From Streptomyces griseochromogenes (GTDB lineage Bacteria; Actinomycetota; Actinomycetes; Streptomycetales; Streptomycetaceae), in contig NZ_CP016279.1 of NCBI RefSeq assembly GCF_001542625.1, positions 6,758,001 to 6,822,000 on the forward strand: 64,000 nucleotides of DNA, in the 5' to 3' direction. A program made the position numbers and the translations under genes. Shown piece by piece: positions 34,084 to 42,795 of this stretch. The first letter of the stretch is position 1, and each line of letters opens with the position of its first letter. Under the pieces are notes generated by a model, which made no database searches, was not told the DNA's origin, and was given only the letters and a program-made list of their open reading frames with translations.

Positions 34084-34892
34084 ACTACGCCCGTAGATAT
34101 GCCGTGACCAGCAGAAGGAGTGACGCAGGGGACGGACTCGACCGGACGTGAACGGAAAGGTTCCTACGCTCCGCCTCGGCTCGTGCAACGAGGACTGCGT
34201 TGTTCGCGGGCCCGTGGAGTCGGTATCCGAGGCCCCAGGCCTCTCCCGGTCTTTTGTCGTGGGCGGACTGGAAGTCAGCAGCCGCTCGCGGTGCGCACAT
34301 GCCGCCAGGCCGCGGCGAACTCCGCCGGATGCCCTGTCCCCGGCATGGGGGACCGGACCGGGGGGTCCTTGGAAGTGTGCCGAACGTGGATCCGGGCAGC
34401 TTGCCCAAGGCCGCGGGCAGCAAGCTCATGGCCCCCCGCACGGCCTTCTCCCCCGATGCCAGCGGTCTGGGCCTGCGCAGCGGCCCGGCGCTGAAGCGGG
34501 CCGCGGCAGCGCCGGCGCATCCCTCCTGGCCCCTGCCGTCGATCACTCTGTCGGAGGCCCTCCTGAGCTCGGAGAGGCCGAAGCCGGTGACGCCGTCGAT
34601 CACTCGCCCGACGGTCCCCCTGGCCGCACGGCCTCCGTAGTGATCGGGGATGGGGACCCGAGTTTTCTCCGAAGAGGTAGACCGCCGCCCTTCCGGTCGG
34701 CCTGAACCGCTGCGTTGACTGTCCGCTGTCCAGAAGACCGGGTGCGTGGTGGCAGGCGCAGAGCCCCGTACAGGCATCCGTTCCCGCAGCACAGGTCCCA
34801 GCGGACCGAGCACGCCCACCTTTCTGGCCCCCGTCAGCGGTTCCCCTTCCGGGAGCTCCGCAGGCGCAAAGCCTTACGGAAATGGACTCAGC
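34084..34892. other. Gene-poor region upstream of queC
   Basis: About 800 bases with long GC-driven open frames on both strands but no start with a good ribosome site and no family I recognise. A 14-base direct repeat GCCGTCGATCACTC occurs at 34535-34548 and 34592-34605, 57 bases apart, so it is in frame with itself. It may be the relic of a repetitive coding sequence. The promoter of the surface protein at 34893 must lie at the right end. Confidence 0.45.
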
Positions 34893-36389
34893 ATGATCAA
34901 CGGACGTAGAGGACGCCGCGTTCTCGGCGCTCTCTTCTCGCTCGGCCTGGTGTCCGGCCTCGGCCTCACCGCCACGTCGTCGGCCGTCGCCGCAGGCGGC
35001 CACCCCGGCTCCGAGTACACCTCGTACAGCTTTCCCAAAGACACCGGCACCATGAAGGAAGTCACCTGGACGACAACCCCGCTGCGCGATCCGGGCTACA
35101 CCGCCGACGTCTTCTGGGCCCACCAGTTCGGCTTGGACGACAAGACGGGCGGCTACATCGGCATGCAGAGCAACGGTGGTGCCGAGCGGCGACTCGTCTT
35201 CTCGCTCTGGAACGCCACCGGGTCCAGGCCGGGAGACCGGGGTGCCACGTGCAGCACCTTCCATGAGACGGGCCAGGGACGACACTGTGTGGCGCCGCTC
35301 GGCTGGCGGGCAGGCCATACGTATGTGTCCAAGGTCGCCGCGGTCGGGCACGGCTGGTTCAAGGCGACCGTCACCGATGCGACCGCAGGCACGTCCATCG
35401 ATCTGGGCAGCCTCAAGACCAGGGCCTCCGGCATCTCCCCGAAGGGCATGTCGGACTGGACCGAGGCATTCGAGTGGAACAACCCCCGCTCCACTTGCTA
35501 CGACCAGCCGAGCGCCGCCGTCTCTTTCGGCCTGCCCCAAGGCAACGGCGGCACCGTCAACGCCTCCGTCGCCTCGACCAAGATCAGCATGTACTGCAAG
35601 TCCCTGTCCAGGGTCGAGGTCACCCGGCAGGGCAGCGTGCAGCTCAACGCCATCGGCAACACCGTGCGCGGCCTCGTCCGGCACGGCGAGCAATGCCTCA
35701 GCGCCCCGGGCAGGCGCACCGACGGCATGTCCGCCAGGCTGTCCGACTGCAGGGCCACCATCGACCGGGGCTGGGTGCACGCCGCCGACCGAACCCTGCG
35801 TCTCGCGTACGGCGGCTGCCTGACCCAGGACGGTGACGCCGTCCACGTCCGCGACTGCAAGGGCTCCCGTGAGCTCGGGACGTTCGGCAGGGTTTCCGAC
35901 GATGCCAAGCGCTGGACCTACGACAAGTCCTCGATGGCCCTCACGAACGTCCGGTCCGGACGCTGTCTCACCGCCGCGGCCGACGGCCGGCTGACCGTCG
36001 GGGCATGCGGTGGCGGACGGGCGCAGAAATGGACGGTCCCTTCGGCCTGCGGTGCAGGCACGCCGTCGAAGACGCCTGAGTCAGCGCCGACCCCGGCTTC
36101 CCGACCCGCCGAAGGAACCACGGGGAACTCCGCGAGCCCGCTGAGGTCGCAACCCCCCGCAGCCGGCGGTTCGGACACCCCCACGGTGGTCAGCCCCGAC
36201 GCCACCCCCGAGGACAGCGCGCCGAAGAAGGACATTTCTCTCGCCGAGACAGGCGCGGACAACGCCACACTGCCGCTCAGCATCGCCACCGGCGTGCTGC
36301 TCGCCGTCGGAGCTCTGTTCGTCTGGGCCGCGAGGAGCCGCCGCTCTCGATCCGGAGAGGAGCGCGCAAACCGACGCGATCACGTCTAG
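34893..36389 (+). CDS. LAXTG-anchored surface protein with DUF3472 and ricin-like regions
   Basis: This is a 498-residue secreted protein. The signal peptide is about 1-34 (RRVLGALFSLGLVSGLGL ... VAAG). A DUF3472-like domain (about 40-250; FPKDTGTMKEVTW, GGYIGMQSNG) and a cysteine-rich beta-trefoil-like region (about 265-385; CLSAPGR, CLTQDGD, CLTAAADG) follow. Then come a Pro/Ser/Thr-rich spacer, the sortase motif LAETG, a membrane helix and a basic tail. LAXTG is the substrate motif of class E sortases in Streptomyces. The protein should be covalently bound to the cell wall and bind a carbohydrate. The start is chosen for the signal peptide; the ribosome site is weak. Confidence 0.85.
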   Translation: MINGRRGRRVLGALFSLGLVSGLGLTATSSAVAAGGHPGSEYTSYSFPKDTGTMKEVTWTTTPLRDPGYTADVFWAHQFGLDDKTGGYIGMQSNGGAERRLVFSLWNATGSRPGDRGATCSTFHETGQGRHCVAPLGWRAGHTYVSKVAAVGHGWFKATVTDATAGTSIDLGSLKTRASGISPKGMSDWTEAFEWNNPRSTCYDQPSAAVSFGLPQGNGGTVNASVASTKISMYCKSLSRVEVTRQGSVQLNAIGNTVRGLVRHGEQCLSAPGRRTDGMSARLSDCRATIDRGWVHAADRTLRLAYGGCLTQDGDAVHVRDCKGSRELGTFGRVSDDAKRWTYDKSSMALTNVRSGRCLTAAADGRLTVGACGGGRAQKWTVPSACGAGTPSKTPESAPTPASRPAEGTTGNSASPLRSQPPAAGGSDTPTVVSPDATPEDSAPKKDISLAETGADNATLPLSIATGVLLAVGALFVWAARSRRSRSGEERANRRDHV

Positions 36390-36788
36390 GGCCTGACCGA
36401 GGGGCGTGACCCCGCCTCGCCGTACGCTCACCGACCACACCCCCGGGTGTGGCCGGGGCATGCGGCCGTCGATCGCCGGCTCGCCGCGGCCCTGGCCATC
36501 CCATGGACGTCCCCGTCGTGCAGCCGGACGAACTCGGCGAGCACTACTGGGCCATGTGCACCCGCCGCCACCGCGTGATCGCCGGTCGCAGCTCGCTTGA
36601 AAGGTACGACTCCGGACACCGGGCCCCGGGGATGCCTGCTCCCTGGGGCCCGTGGCATATCGGCCCTGGTCAGACGCTCCCCGGCCGCCATGGGCGATCA
36701 GGTGACGGCCGCCTACCGGAGTACAGCGGGCGGACGCCCCCCGGGGGACATCGAGCAGGTCCTTGTCGATGCTCTCCGGAGTGAAGGT
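36390..36788. other. Intergenic region with a hairpin
   Basis: No gene is supported in these 400 bases. A short open frame from about 36504 has no clear homology. The only structure is the hairpin at 36620-36652. Confidence 0.45.
36620..36652. terminator. GC-rich hairpin between surface protein and SnoaL genes
   Basis: CGGGCCCCGGGG (36620-36631) pairs with CCCTGGGGCCCG (36641-36652) over twelve positions with one G-U, around a nine-base loop. It lies between two convergent genes, 230 bases after one stop and 137 bases after the other, and could terminate either. Confidence 0.6.
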
Positions 36789-37157
36789 TCACGCCCCGGG
36801 GAGCCGGTCGAGGAAGCCGAGGACGGAGGTGATCCGGCCGTCCTCGGCCAGGGTGACCACGTCCGAACCGGCGACCGGCGCGGAGCCGTCGGCGGTGGAC
36901 ACGAGCTCCCAGCCGAAGCGGGCGATGTGGTGGTTGCCGTCCACGTCACCGGCCAGCCTGAACTCGAAGCCGGGGAACTGCTCGTGCGCGGCCCGGATCA
37001 CAGCGGCGATCTGCTCGTGGCCGCCCACGTCGGCCAGCGGGTCGGTGTAGGTGCCCTCTTCGGACCACGCCGCGGCGACCGCCTTGGCGAGCGTGTCGGC
37101 GTCGGCGGCGTTCCACGCCTCGAAGTAACGGGCGACAGCAGTGGTGTAGATCGACAT
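36789..37157 (-). CDS. SnoaL-like (NTF2-fold) protein
   Basis: This is a 122-residue protein with the cone-shaped NTF2 fold pattern: VARYFEAWNAADADTLAKAV, then YTDPLADVGGHEQIAAVIRAAHEQFPGFEF, then GWELV. Members are small cyclases, isomerases or ligand-binding proteins. The GGGAG site supports ATG 37157. It is a single-gene unit with an operator-like sequence upstream. No reaction can be named. Confidence 0.8.
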   Translation of the reverse strand: MSIYTTAVARYFEAWNAADADTLAKAVAAAWSEEGTYTDPLADVGGHEQIAAVIRAAHEQFPGFEFRLAGDVDGNHHIARFGWELVSTADGSAPVAGSDVVTLAEDGRITSVLGFLDRLPGA

Positions 37158-37185
37158 GGCGGGACTCCCGTTCCGGTGAAGTAGC

Positions 37186-37206
37186 TTGACATTCACGTCA
37201 GTTGAC
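37186..37206. promoter_or_regulatory. MerR-type operator-like sequence upstream of the SnoaL gene
   Basis: TTGACATTCACGTCAGTTGAC holds two TTGAC copies flanking an ACGT core, and TGAC...GTCA arms. It resembles the long-spacer promoters controlled by MerR-family activators. It is 29 bases before the SnoaL start. No MerR gene is in the window. Confidence 0.35.
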
Positions 37207-37453
37207 CCAGGCCCCGTGCCGGAGTGCGCCGGCCCGGAACCCGATGACTTCACCTTGCCGCGCCCCGCCCGGCCGCGCGATTACCGCCCAGGTAATGAGG
37301 CCCCGACCCACTGAAGCCGCCGACAGCCGTCGGACTGGAACGAGCGGGGCGCGCCAACCGCAGGCTGTCTTGGACCAACCAGCGCGAATACGCCACTCGG
37401 CAGACTCGGCCCGTCCCGGTCACCCTCGGCCATTCCTCTGGAAGCGGCTGCCG

Positions 37454-37459
37454 TATCGT
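37454..37459 (+). promoter_or_regulatory. -10 box of a leaderless promoter
   Basis: TATCGT lies eight bases before the ATG at 37468 with no ribosome binding site between. Together with the rest of 37207-37453, which shows no gene, this is the upstream region of the next gene. Confidence 0.5.
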
Positions 37460-37467
37460 TGCGGCAC

Positions 37468-38469
37468 ATGTGGCCAGGAGAGCAGTCGTCGGGCGGCGGA
37501 CAGAATCCGCAGCAGCCCCCGGTCGGGCACCAGTCGAACGGGTACCAGCAGCCCGGCCCCGGCCAGCCGAACCCGTACCAGCAGCCTGGTCCCGGCCCGT
37601 TTCAGCAGAACCCCTACCAGCAGCCCCAGCACTGGCAGATGCCCGCACAGCCGACCGCCGGCGCACCCGTGCCCCCGCCGGCCGGTGGTGGCCGAAACCG
37701 GACCGGACTCGTCGCCGCCATCGCTGCGGCGGCCGTCGTGCTCGCGTCGGGCGTCACCGCGTTCCTTGTGCTCGGCGACCACAAGCACGACGAGCCCGGC
37801 CCGAAGCCGACCAACACCGCATCGCCGTCGCGGAGTTCCGCCAACCCCCGGGGAGCCGACACCCAGACCGCCACGATCAAGGGCTGGAAGGTCGTGACGA
37901 ATCCGACCCAGGGAATCGCGTTCGATGTCCCGCCCCAATGGGAGATCCAGTCTGCCGACTGGGTCTCCTATGTCTCCAAGGACGGGGACCCGGACGACAA
38001 ACCACTCATCGCCATACGCAATGTCGCGATGCTGCAGAAGAAGTGGTGCTCCTCGGACGAGAACCGGGACGGCACACTCGAGAACGTACCTCTGGCCCAG
38101 GTGGGTACGAGGGGCAACCACGGTTACCGAAGCACTCAGGAGATCGCCGGTTCCGACCCGAAGACCTGGGTGTACGGGGGGTACACCCAGCCGGACAAGA
38201 CGAAGGTGAAGACCAGCACCGTCGAGGCGTTCACCACGAGCTCCGGCCTCAAGGGCACTCTGGGCACGGCCTGGTCCGTGGGCGTGAAGAAAACGAAGAA
38301 GTGCACCACGGACGGCAAGGCATGGACCTTCGCCTTCAAGAACACCGCGGGGAACCTGGTCTCTTGGTCGTTCTTCGGCGCCAAGAACGTGTCCGACGAG
38401 GTGTCGGACACGACGATACGGAAAGTCGCCGCCACTGTACGGCTCTACAAGGCCCCGCCGGGCTCCTGA
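37468..38469 (+). CDS. Membrane-anchored extracytoplasmic protein (DUF8017-like)
   Basis: This is a 333-residue protein with a cytoplasmic, Q/P/G-rich N-terminus (about 1-78, repeats such as YQQPGPGQPNPYQQPGPG). One membrane helix (LVAAIAAAAVVLASGVTAFLVLG, quoted as a segment near 80-100) follows, then a Thr/Ser-rich spacer and an extracytoplasmic domain (about 130-330) with two cysteines that may pair. The long proline-rich tail and single anchor are typical of a large Streptomyces family of unknown function that I recall as DUF8017. ATG 37468 is supported by the -10 box rather than a ribosome site. Confidence 0.78.
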   Translation: MWPGEQSSGGGQNPQQPPVGHQSNGYQQPGPGQPNPYQQPGPGPFQQNPYQQPQHWQMPAQPTAGAPVPPPAGGGRNRTGLVAAIAAAAVVLASGVTAFLVLGDHKHDEPGPKPTNTASPSRSSANPRGADTQTATIKGWKVVTNPTQGIAFDVPPQWEIQSADWVSYVSKDGDPDDKPLIAIRNVAMLQKKWCSSDENRDGTLENVPLAQVGTRGNHGYRSTQEIAGSDPKTWVYGGYTQPDKTKVKTSTVEAFTTSSGLKGTLGTAWSVGVKKTKKCTTDGKAWTFAFKNTAGNLVSWSFFGAKNVSDEVSDTTIRKVAATVRLYKAPPGS

Positions 38470-38515
38470 GCGCGACCAGTACGTCGCGGAGGAGCTCAAG
38501 GGGGCCAGGTTGTGG

Positions 38516-39622
38516 TCACTGGTCTCCGGCCAGGCGCCGTTGTTCGAGGTAGATGCCCGTGAACACCGCGACTTTGGCGCGCAGGACCCAGGGATCGAAG
38601 GGCTTGCCGATGTAGTCGACCGCGCCGGCGGCGTAACCGCGGGCAGAGTGTTCGGGGTCGGTACCCATGGCGGTGAGGAAGATGATGGGCACGTCGTGGG
38701 TGCGCGGGCGTCGTTTGATGTGGGCGGCGGTCTCATAGCCATCCATATCGGGCATCTGGACGTCCATGATGATCACTGCGAAGTCGTCGTGGTCGAGGAG
38801 GGCCTTGAGGGCTTCGCGGCCCGAGGAGACGGCGACCAGTTCTTGGTCGAGGGTGGACAGGACGGCGGTCATGGCCATCAGATTGTCCGGCTGATCGTCG
38901 ACGATGAGGACCTTGGGCATGGCCCGTGAGACCGTCGGGGTCACGGCGGCGACGGGGGTCTGCACCTGTTCGACCGCTTCCAGCTGCCGTTCCAGCAGAG
39001 TGCAGCGCTGTTCCGCTTCGTCGCGCCGTTTTTGCGCTTCGTGGAGCTGGGCCGACAGACGGGTGACTTCGTCCTGCAGCTGGTCGCGTTCATGGAGCAG
39101 TTCGGTGACGTCTTGGCTGGCCGCGGCCAAGCGCTCGGCTCGTGCGCGTTCCGCGCTCCACTCGGCTTCCAGCTGGTTCAGACGCACTTCGAGGTCGGCG
39201 ATGCGGTGTTTGCGGTCCAGCAGCGCGTCGCTCAGTGCGTCGCCGCGGGCGATGGAGCGGCGTGAGTCGCGGTCCGCTTCGGCGAGTTGCTGCTCCAGTA
39301 CTTCGACCGCGTGGCGAGGTGAGGCGCTGGTTTCGACGGCTGCGCGGTGGAGGCGGCGGACCAGTTCGATGGCGTCCGGGGTGGCGGCCATGCCGCGGTG
39401 CTCCGCGACGTCGGTGAACAGGTCCATCACCACCTCCCACGGCGGGACGCGCGTGCCGCCGAGGTAGCGGGAGAAGGTGCCGGCGTCGCGCACGCGGCGG
39501 GCCGCGTAGCGACGGACCGAGACTTCCAGTCCTTCGAACAGTTCCCGCAGCGCCATGGCCAGCGCACGGGATTCCGGTGTCAGGTCCTGGGCGAGAGGAC
39601 GCAGCTCACCCACGTGCGCCAC
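38516..39622 (-). CDS. HTH - coiled coil - receiver domain protein
   Basis: This protein of about 368 residues has an unusual domain order. Residues about 15-75 look like an XRE-type helix-turn-helix (LREL ... YAARRVRDAGTFSRYLGGTRVPPWEVV). About 85-235 is a charged coiled coil, and the C-terminal 120 residues are a response-regulator receiver (VLIVDDQPDNL, IIMDVQMPDMDG with the phospho-aspartate, FLTAMG, and the conserved lysine in YIGKPFDP). Most response regulators have the receiver first. The start is uncertain: GTG 39622 or GTG 39613 both follow GAAGGG. It overlaps the stop of a small membrane protein. Divergent from the PAS/PP2C gene, it probably belongs to the same signalling module. 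Confidence 0.82.
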   Translation of the reverse strand: MAHVGELRPLAQDLTPESRALAMALRELFEGLEVSVRRYAARRVRDAGTFSRYLGGTRVPPWEVVMDLFTDVAEHRGMAATPDAIELVRRLHRAAVETSASPRHAVEVLEQQLAEADRDSRRSIARGDALSDALLDRKHRIADLEVRLNQLEAEWSAERARAERLAAASQDVTELLHERDQLQDEVTRLSAQLHEAQKRRDEAEQRCTLLERQLEAVEQVQTPVAAVTPTVSRAMPKVLIVDDQPDNLMAMTAVLSTLDQELVAVSSGREALKALLDHDDFAVIIMDVQMPDMDGYETAAHIKRRPRTHDVPIIFLTAMGTDPEHSARGYAAGAVDYIGKPFDPWVLRAKVAVFTGIYLEQRRLAGDQ

Positions 39623-39890
39623 CGCCCTTCGAGTCCGCCCCGCGGACAGCCGGCCCGCTGTAGGTGGTGTTCGATTCCGCCCCACGGACAGCCGTCCTGC
39701 AGTGGCTGGTGTCCGGGGCGATCGCCTGGTTGAACACCGGCACGGCTCCGCCCGCGGCGGTGAGCCCGGCCAGCACGCCGCCCGCGATCCCGTTTCCGGC
39801 CAGCACCGACAGCAGGCCGGCGCTCACACCGGCCAGCGCGGCGAGTAACAGCACCAGCGCCGCCCTCACCGACACAAGCGAGCGATCCAT
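39606..39890 (-). CDS. Small membrane protein upstream of the receiver-domain gene
   Basis: This is a 94-residue protein with two hydrophobic segments (VRAALVLLLAALAGVSAG and GIAGGVLAGLTAAGGAV regions) and a hydrophilic tail. GGAAGG stands a few bases before the ATG. Its end overlaps the start of the receiver-domain gene by about 17 bases, which implies co-translation. No family is recognised. Confidence 0.55.
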   Translation of the reverse strand: MDRSLVSVRAALVLLLAALAGVSAGLLSVLAGNGIAGGVLAGLTAAGGAVPVFNQAIAPDTSHCRTAVRGAESNTTYSGPAVRGADSKGGGARG

Positions 39891-40291
39891 CAGACCTTCC
39901 CTTCTTCACCCCGCCGGACACCGGCCGGGACAGCGGCGCCCCGGATGGGCCCGCCTAGCGACGAGCCACACAATGGCGACAGATGAATCCGTTGCGCCGG
40001 GCAATCGACAAACCGGCAACACCCCGGACCCGTTGCCGCCCCGCCTGACAGCCCGCAACACTCTCGATCCGCAGGCCAGGACCGGTGCGCTGCCGGGTGT
40101 TGCGGCAACACCCGTATCCGTAGGCGCAGAGACTGAACCGCAACGGCCTGGCGCGCCCCGTGGACCAGGGTGTGTCGTCCGGTGGTCCGGAGGGACCATG
40201 GAAGTCGAAGCGCCTGCAGATGCAGACAGGCGCGGCTCCCAGGCCGGCGGACGGCTCCGTGTGGCGTCGGCCGGCGGAAGGGGTGCCTGCG
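39891..40291. other. Divergent regulatory region with several GTTG/CAAC repeats
   Basis: No gene is supported. The stretch lies between the small membrane protein and the PAS/PP2C gene. It contains the palindrome at 40094-40114 and further half-sites (CAACACCCC near 40018, GCAACACTC near 40050). Confidence 0.5.
40094..40114. promoter_or_regulatory. Perfect 9-bp palindrome
   Basis: CGGGTGTTG and CAACACCCG flank a CGG centre, giving a perfect inverted repeat in the divergent region of two signalling genes. It is a likely operator, or less likely a small hairpin. Confidence 0.5.
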
Positions 40292-42421
40292 ATGAGCGAA
40301 GCCGGATGGTCCTTCGCGGACCACGGCTGGGCGGATACCCGCCGGCCAGGGGACGAGCCGTCACAGCCGAGCGGGCTGATGGACCTCCTCGGTGTCGCGG
40401 CGGTGCTGCTGGACGCCGAGGGGCGGATCGTTCTGTGGAGTCCGCAGGCCGAGGAGCTGTACGGCTACTCCTCCGAGGAGGCGCTCGGGCAGTACGCCGC
40501 ACAGCTGCTCGTTCACGCAGAGCAATGGGACTGGGTGATCAGCAAATTCGCCGAGGTCATGGAGACCGGGCAGAGCTGGGCCGGCACGTTTCCCGTGCGG
40601 TGCAAGGACGGCGGCACGCGGCTGGTGGAGCTTCGCAACATGCGGCTGCTGGACGACCACGGCGAGTTCTACGCCCTGGGGCTCGGTACCGACTCGCTCC
40701 GACTACGTCAGATGGAGCGCGATGTCGCGTTCTCCACGCGGCTGATCTCCCAGTCGCCCATCGGGATCGCGATTTTCGACACCGCTCTGCGGTACCTGGC
40801 CGTCAACCCCGCCCTTGAGCGCATCCACGGCGTTCCCGCCCAAGAGCACCTCGGCCATCACTACCGCGAGGTCATGAAGGACGCGAGATTCGAGGTGCCC
40901 GAGGCCGCGATGCGTCATGTCCTGGAGACCGGGATCTCCCTGGTGGACCAGGCCACCGTGCTGAGCTCCACCGCGACTGATCCGGAGTACCCGCATGCCT
41001 GGTCGATCTCGGTGTACCGGTTGGAGGACGCCCGGGGGCATGTTCTGGGAGTGGCCGAACTGGTACTGGACGTCACCGACCGTTACCGGTCGGCGATGCA
41101 GGCCAGCCAGACGCGGCGGCGTCTGGCGCTGATCGCCGACGGCTCCGCCCGCATCGGCACCACTCTGGAGGTCGACCAGACGGCCCGGGAACTGGCGGAG
41201 GTAGCCGTTCCCGCGTTCGCCGACGTGGCCGCCGTCGATGTGCTCGACTCCGTCCTCGACGAACACCGCCCCGCCTCCGGCCGCGGCCCCGCCCTCTTCC
41301 GCACCCTCGCGGTGAAAGCCGCCTACCCCACCGAAGCGGTGAAGGCAGCCGAATCGCCCGGCCGGATCGCCGCCTACGACGCCGACCGTCTGGCCACCCG
41401 TTGCGTGCGCACCGGCCGGCCCATCCTGATCCCCCACGCCGACGGGAACGACCTGTCACGCATCGCCCGCGACGAGCACGCGGCCCTGTTCCTCGCCCGT
41501 GGCGGGGTGCACTCCTACATGGCCGTCCCCCTCACCGCCCGCGGCACCGTCCTCGGTTGCCTGGAGCTGGTCCGCGCCCGGGATCCGGGGCCCTTCGACG
41601 AGGACGACCTCGCCATCGCGGCCGAGCTGGCCTCCCGCGCCGCGGTATGCATCGACAACGCCCGCGCGCACCAGAGCGTGCGCAACGCGGCCGAGACCCT
41701 GCAACGCAGTCTGCTCCCGACCGCCCCGCCCGACCTGCCCGGTCTGCGCGTCGCGTGCCGGTACCGGCCTGCGCAGGCAGCCTACGAGATCGGCGGCGAC
41801 TGGTACGACGTACTCCCGCTCGGTGGCGACAGGACGGCGCTCGTCGTGGGCGACGTGATGGGCAGCGGTATAGACGCCGCCGCCGCCATGGGGCGCCTGC
41901 GCACCGCCACGGCCGCCTTCGCCGACCTCAACCTCGACCCCGCACGCATCCTCGAACAGCTCGACTCGATCACCTCCGGGCTGGAGCGGTACATCGCCAC
42001 CTGCGTGTACTCCGTCTACGATCCCCACCGCGGCGTGTGCCGCATTGCCAACGCCGGGCACCTGCCGCCCGTCCTCGTCCGCAGCCGCGAGCACCCTCGG
42101 CTCCTCGACCTGCCCAGCGGCGTCCCACTCGGAGTCGGCGGTGTCCCGTTCGAAACGACCACTCTGGTCTTCGGGCGCGGCGACCAGCTGGTTCTCTACA
42201 CCGACGGACTGGTCGAGACCCGCCACCACTCCATCGAGGCACGCCTCGACACCCTCCTCCATCTCCTCGACACGCCCGACCGCGACCTGGAGGAAACCTG
42301 CGACCGGCTCCTCGACGGGCTCCGGCACCCTGACAACCACGACGACGTCGCCCTGCTCATCGCCCGCGCAGAACCCTTCGCACCTCAGCCGTGCACACCT
42401 TCACCAACCGTTTCCGAGTGA
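40292..42421 (+). CDS. PAS-PAS-GAF-SpoIIE (PP2C) phosphatase
   Basis: This is a 709-residue cytoplasmic sensor phosphatase. Two PAS domains (about 25-135 and 150-270) are followed by a GAF domain (about 290-445). The C-terminal PPM/SpoIIE domain (about 465-690) has metal-binding aspartates in GGDWYDV, VGDVMGSG and LYTDGLVE. Such proteins dephosphorylate anti-sigma-factor antagonists and activate stress sigma factors. GGAAGGGG 8 bases before the ATG sets the start. An RsbW-like ATPase about 3 kb away is a possible partner. Its 3' end overlaps the end of the roadblock gene by 37 bases in a convergent arrangement. Confidence 0.9.
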   Translation: MSEAGWSFADHGWADTRRPGDEPSQPSGLMDLLGVAAVLLDAEGRIVLWSPQAEELYGYSSEEALGQYAAQLLVHAEQWDWVISKFAEVMETGQSWAGTFPVRCKDGGTRLVELRNMRLLDDHGEFYALGLGTDSLRLRQMERDVAFSTRLISQSPIGIAIFDTALRYLAVNPALERIHGVPAQEHLGHHYREVMKDARFEVPEAAMRHVLETGISLVDQATVLSSTATDPEYPHAWSISVYRLEDARGHVLGVAELVLDVTDRYRSAMQASQTRRRLALIADGSARIGTTLEVDQTARELAEVAVPAFADVAAVDVLDSVLDEHRPASGRGPALFRTLAVKAAYPTEAVKAAESPGRIAAYDADRLATRCVRTGRPILIPHADGNDLSRIARDEHAALFLARGGVHSYMAVPLTARGTVLGCLELVRARDPGPFDEDDLAIAAELASRAAVCIDNARAHQSVRNAAETLQRSLLPTAPPDLPGLRVACRYRPAQAAYEIGGDWYDVLPLGGDRTALVVGDVMGSGIDAAAAMGRLRTATAAFADLNLDPARILEQLDSITSGLERYIATCVYSVYDPHRGVCRIANAGHLPPVLVRSREHPRLLDLPSGVPLGVGGVPFETTTLVFGRGDQLVLYTDGLVETRHHSIEARLDTLLHLLDTPDRDLEETCDRLLDGLRHPDNHDDVALLIARAEPFAPQPCTPSPTVSE

Positions 42422-42795
42422 GGGGTGAGCAGTTCTCCGGCGCGGTCGGCGAGGACGGCCATTTCATAGCCGACCAGGCCGACGTCGCACCCCTCTGCGG
42501 CCAGGACGCCGAGGCAGCTGCCGTCGCGGATGCGACCCACCATGAGGAAGCCCCCGAGCATCTCGATCATGACGAGCTTCATGCCGTGGAAGCCGTGTGC
42601 CGTCGCCGCGTTCTGGGCGAGGCTGGTGATGCCGGAGACGACGGCGGCGAGATGGTCGGCGCGATCTCGGCCGAGGCTGTCCGAGGCGGCCATGAGCAGG
42701 CCGTCGGAGGAGACGGCGACGGCATCGGTGACGCCGTCGGCGGTGCGTACGAACTCCGAGACGAGCCAGCCGAAACTCTGCACTGCGGTGGTCAC
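42385..42795 (-). CDS. cvnB: Roadblock/LC7 protein (conservon CvnB type)
   Basis: This is a 136-residue roadblock-fold protein (FGWLVSEFVRTADGVTDAVAVSSDGLLMAASDSL region; GFLMVGRIRDGSCLGVLA). In conservons it partners the sensor CvnA, a DUF742 protein (CvnC) and a Ras-like GTPase (CvnD). The GTG overlaps the sensor stop (GTGA), and AAGGAG is about eight bases upstream. CvnC and CvnD are missing here because the next gene downstream is convergent. Confidence 0.88.
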   Translation of the reverse strand: MTTAVQSFGWLVSEFVRTADGVTDAVAVSSDGLLMAASDSLGRDRADHLAAVVSGITSLAQNAATAHGFHGMKLVMIEMLGGFLMVGRIRDGSCLGVLAAEGCDVGLVGYEMAVLADRAGELLTPHSETVGEGVHG

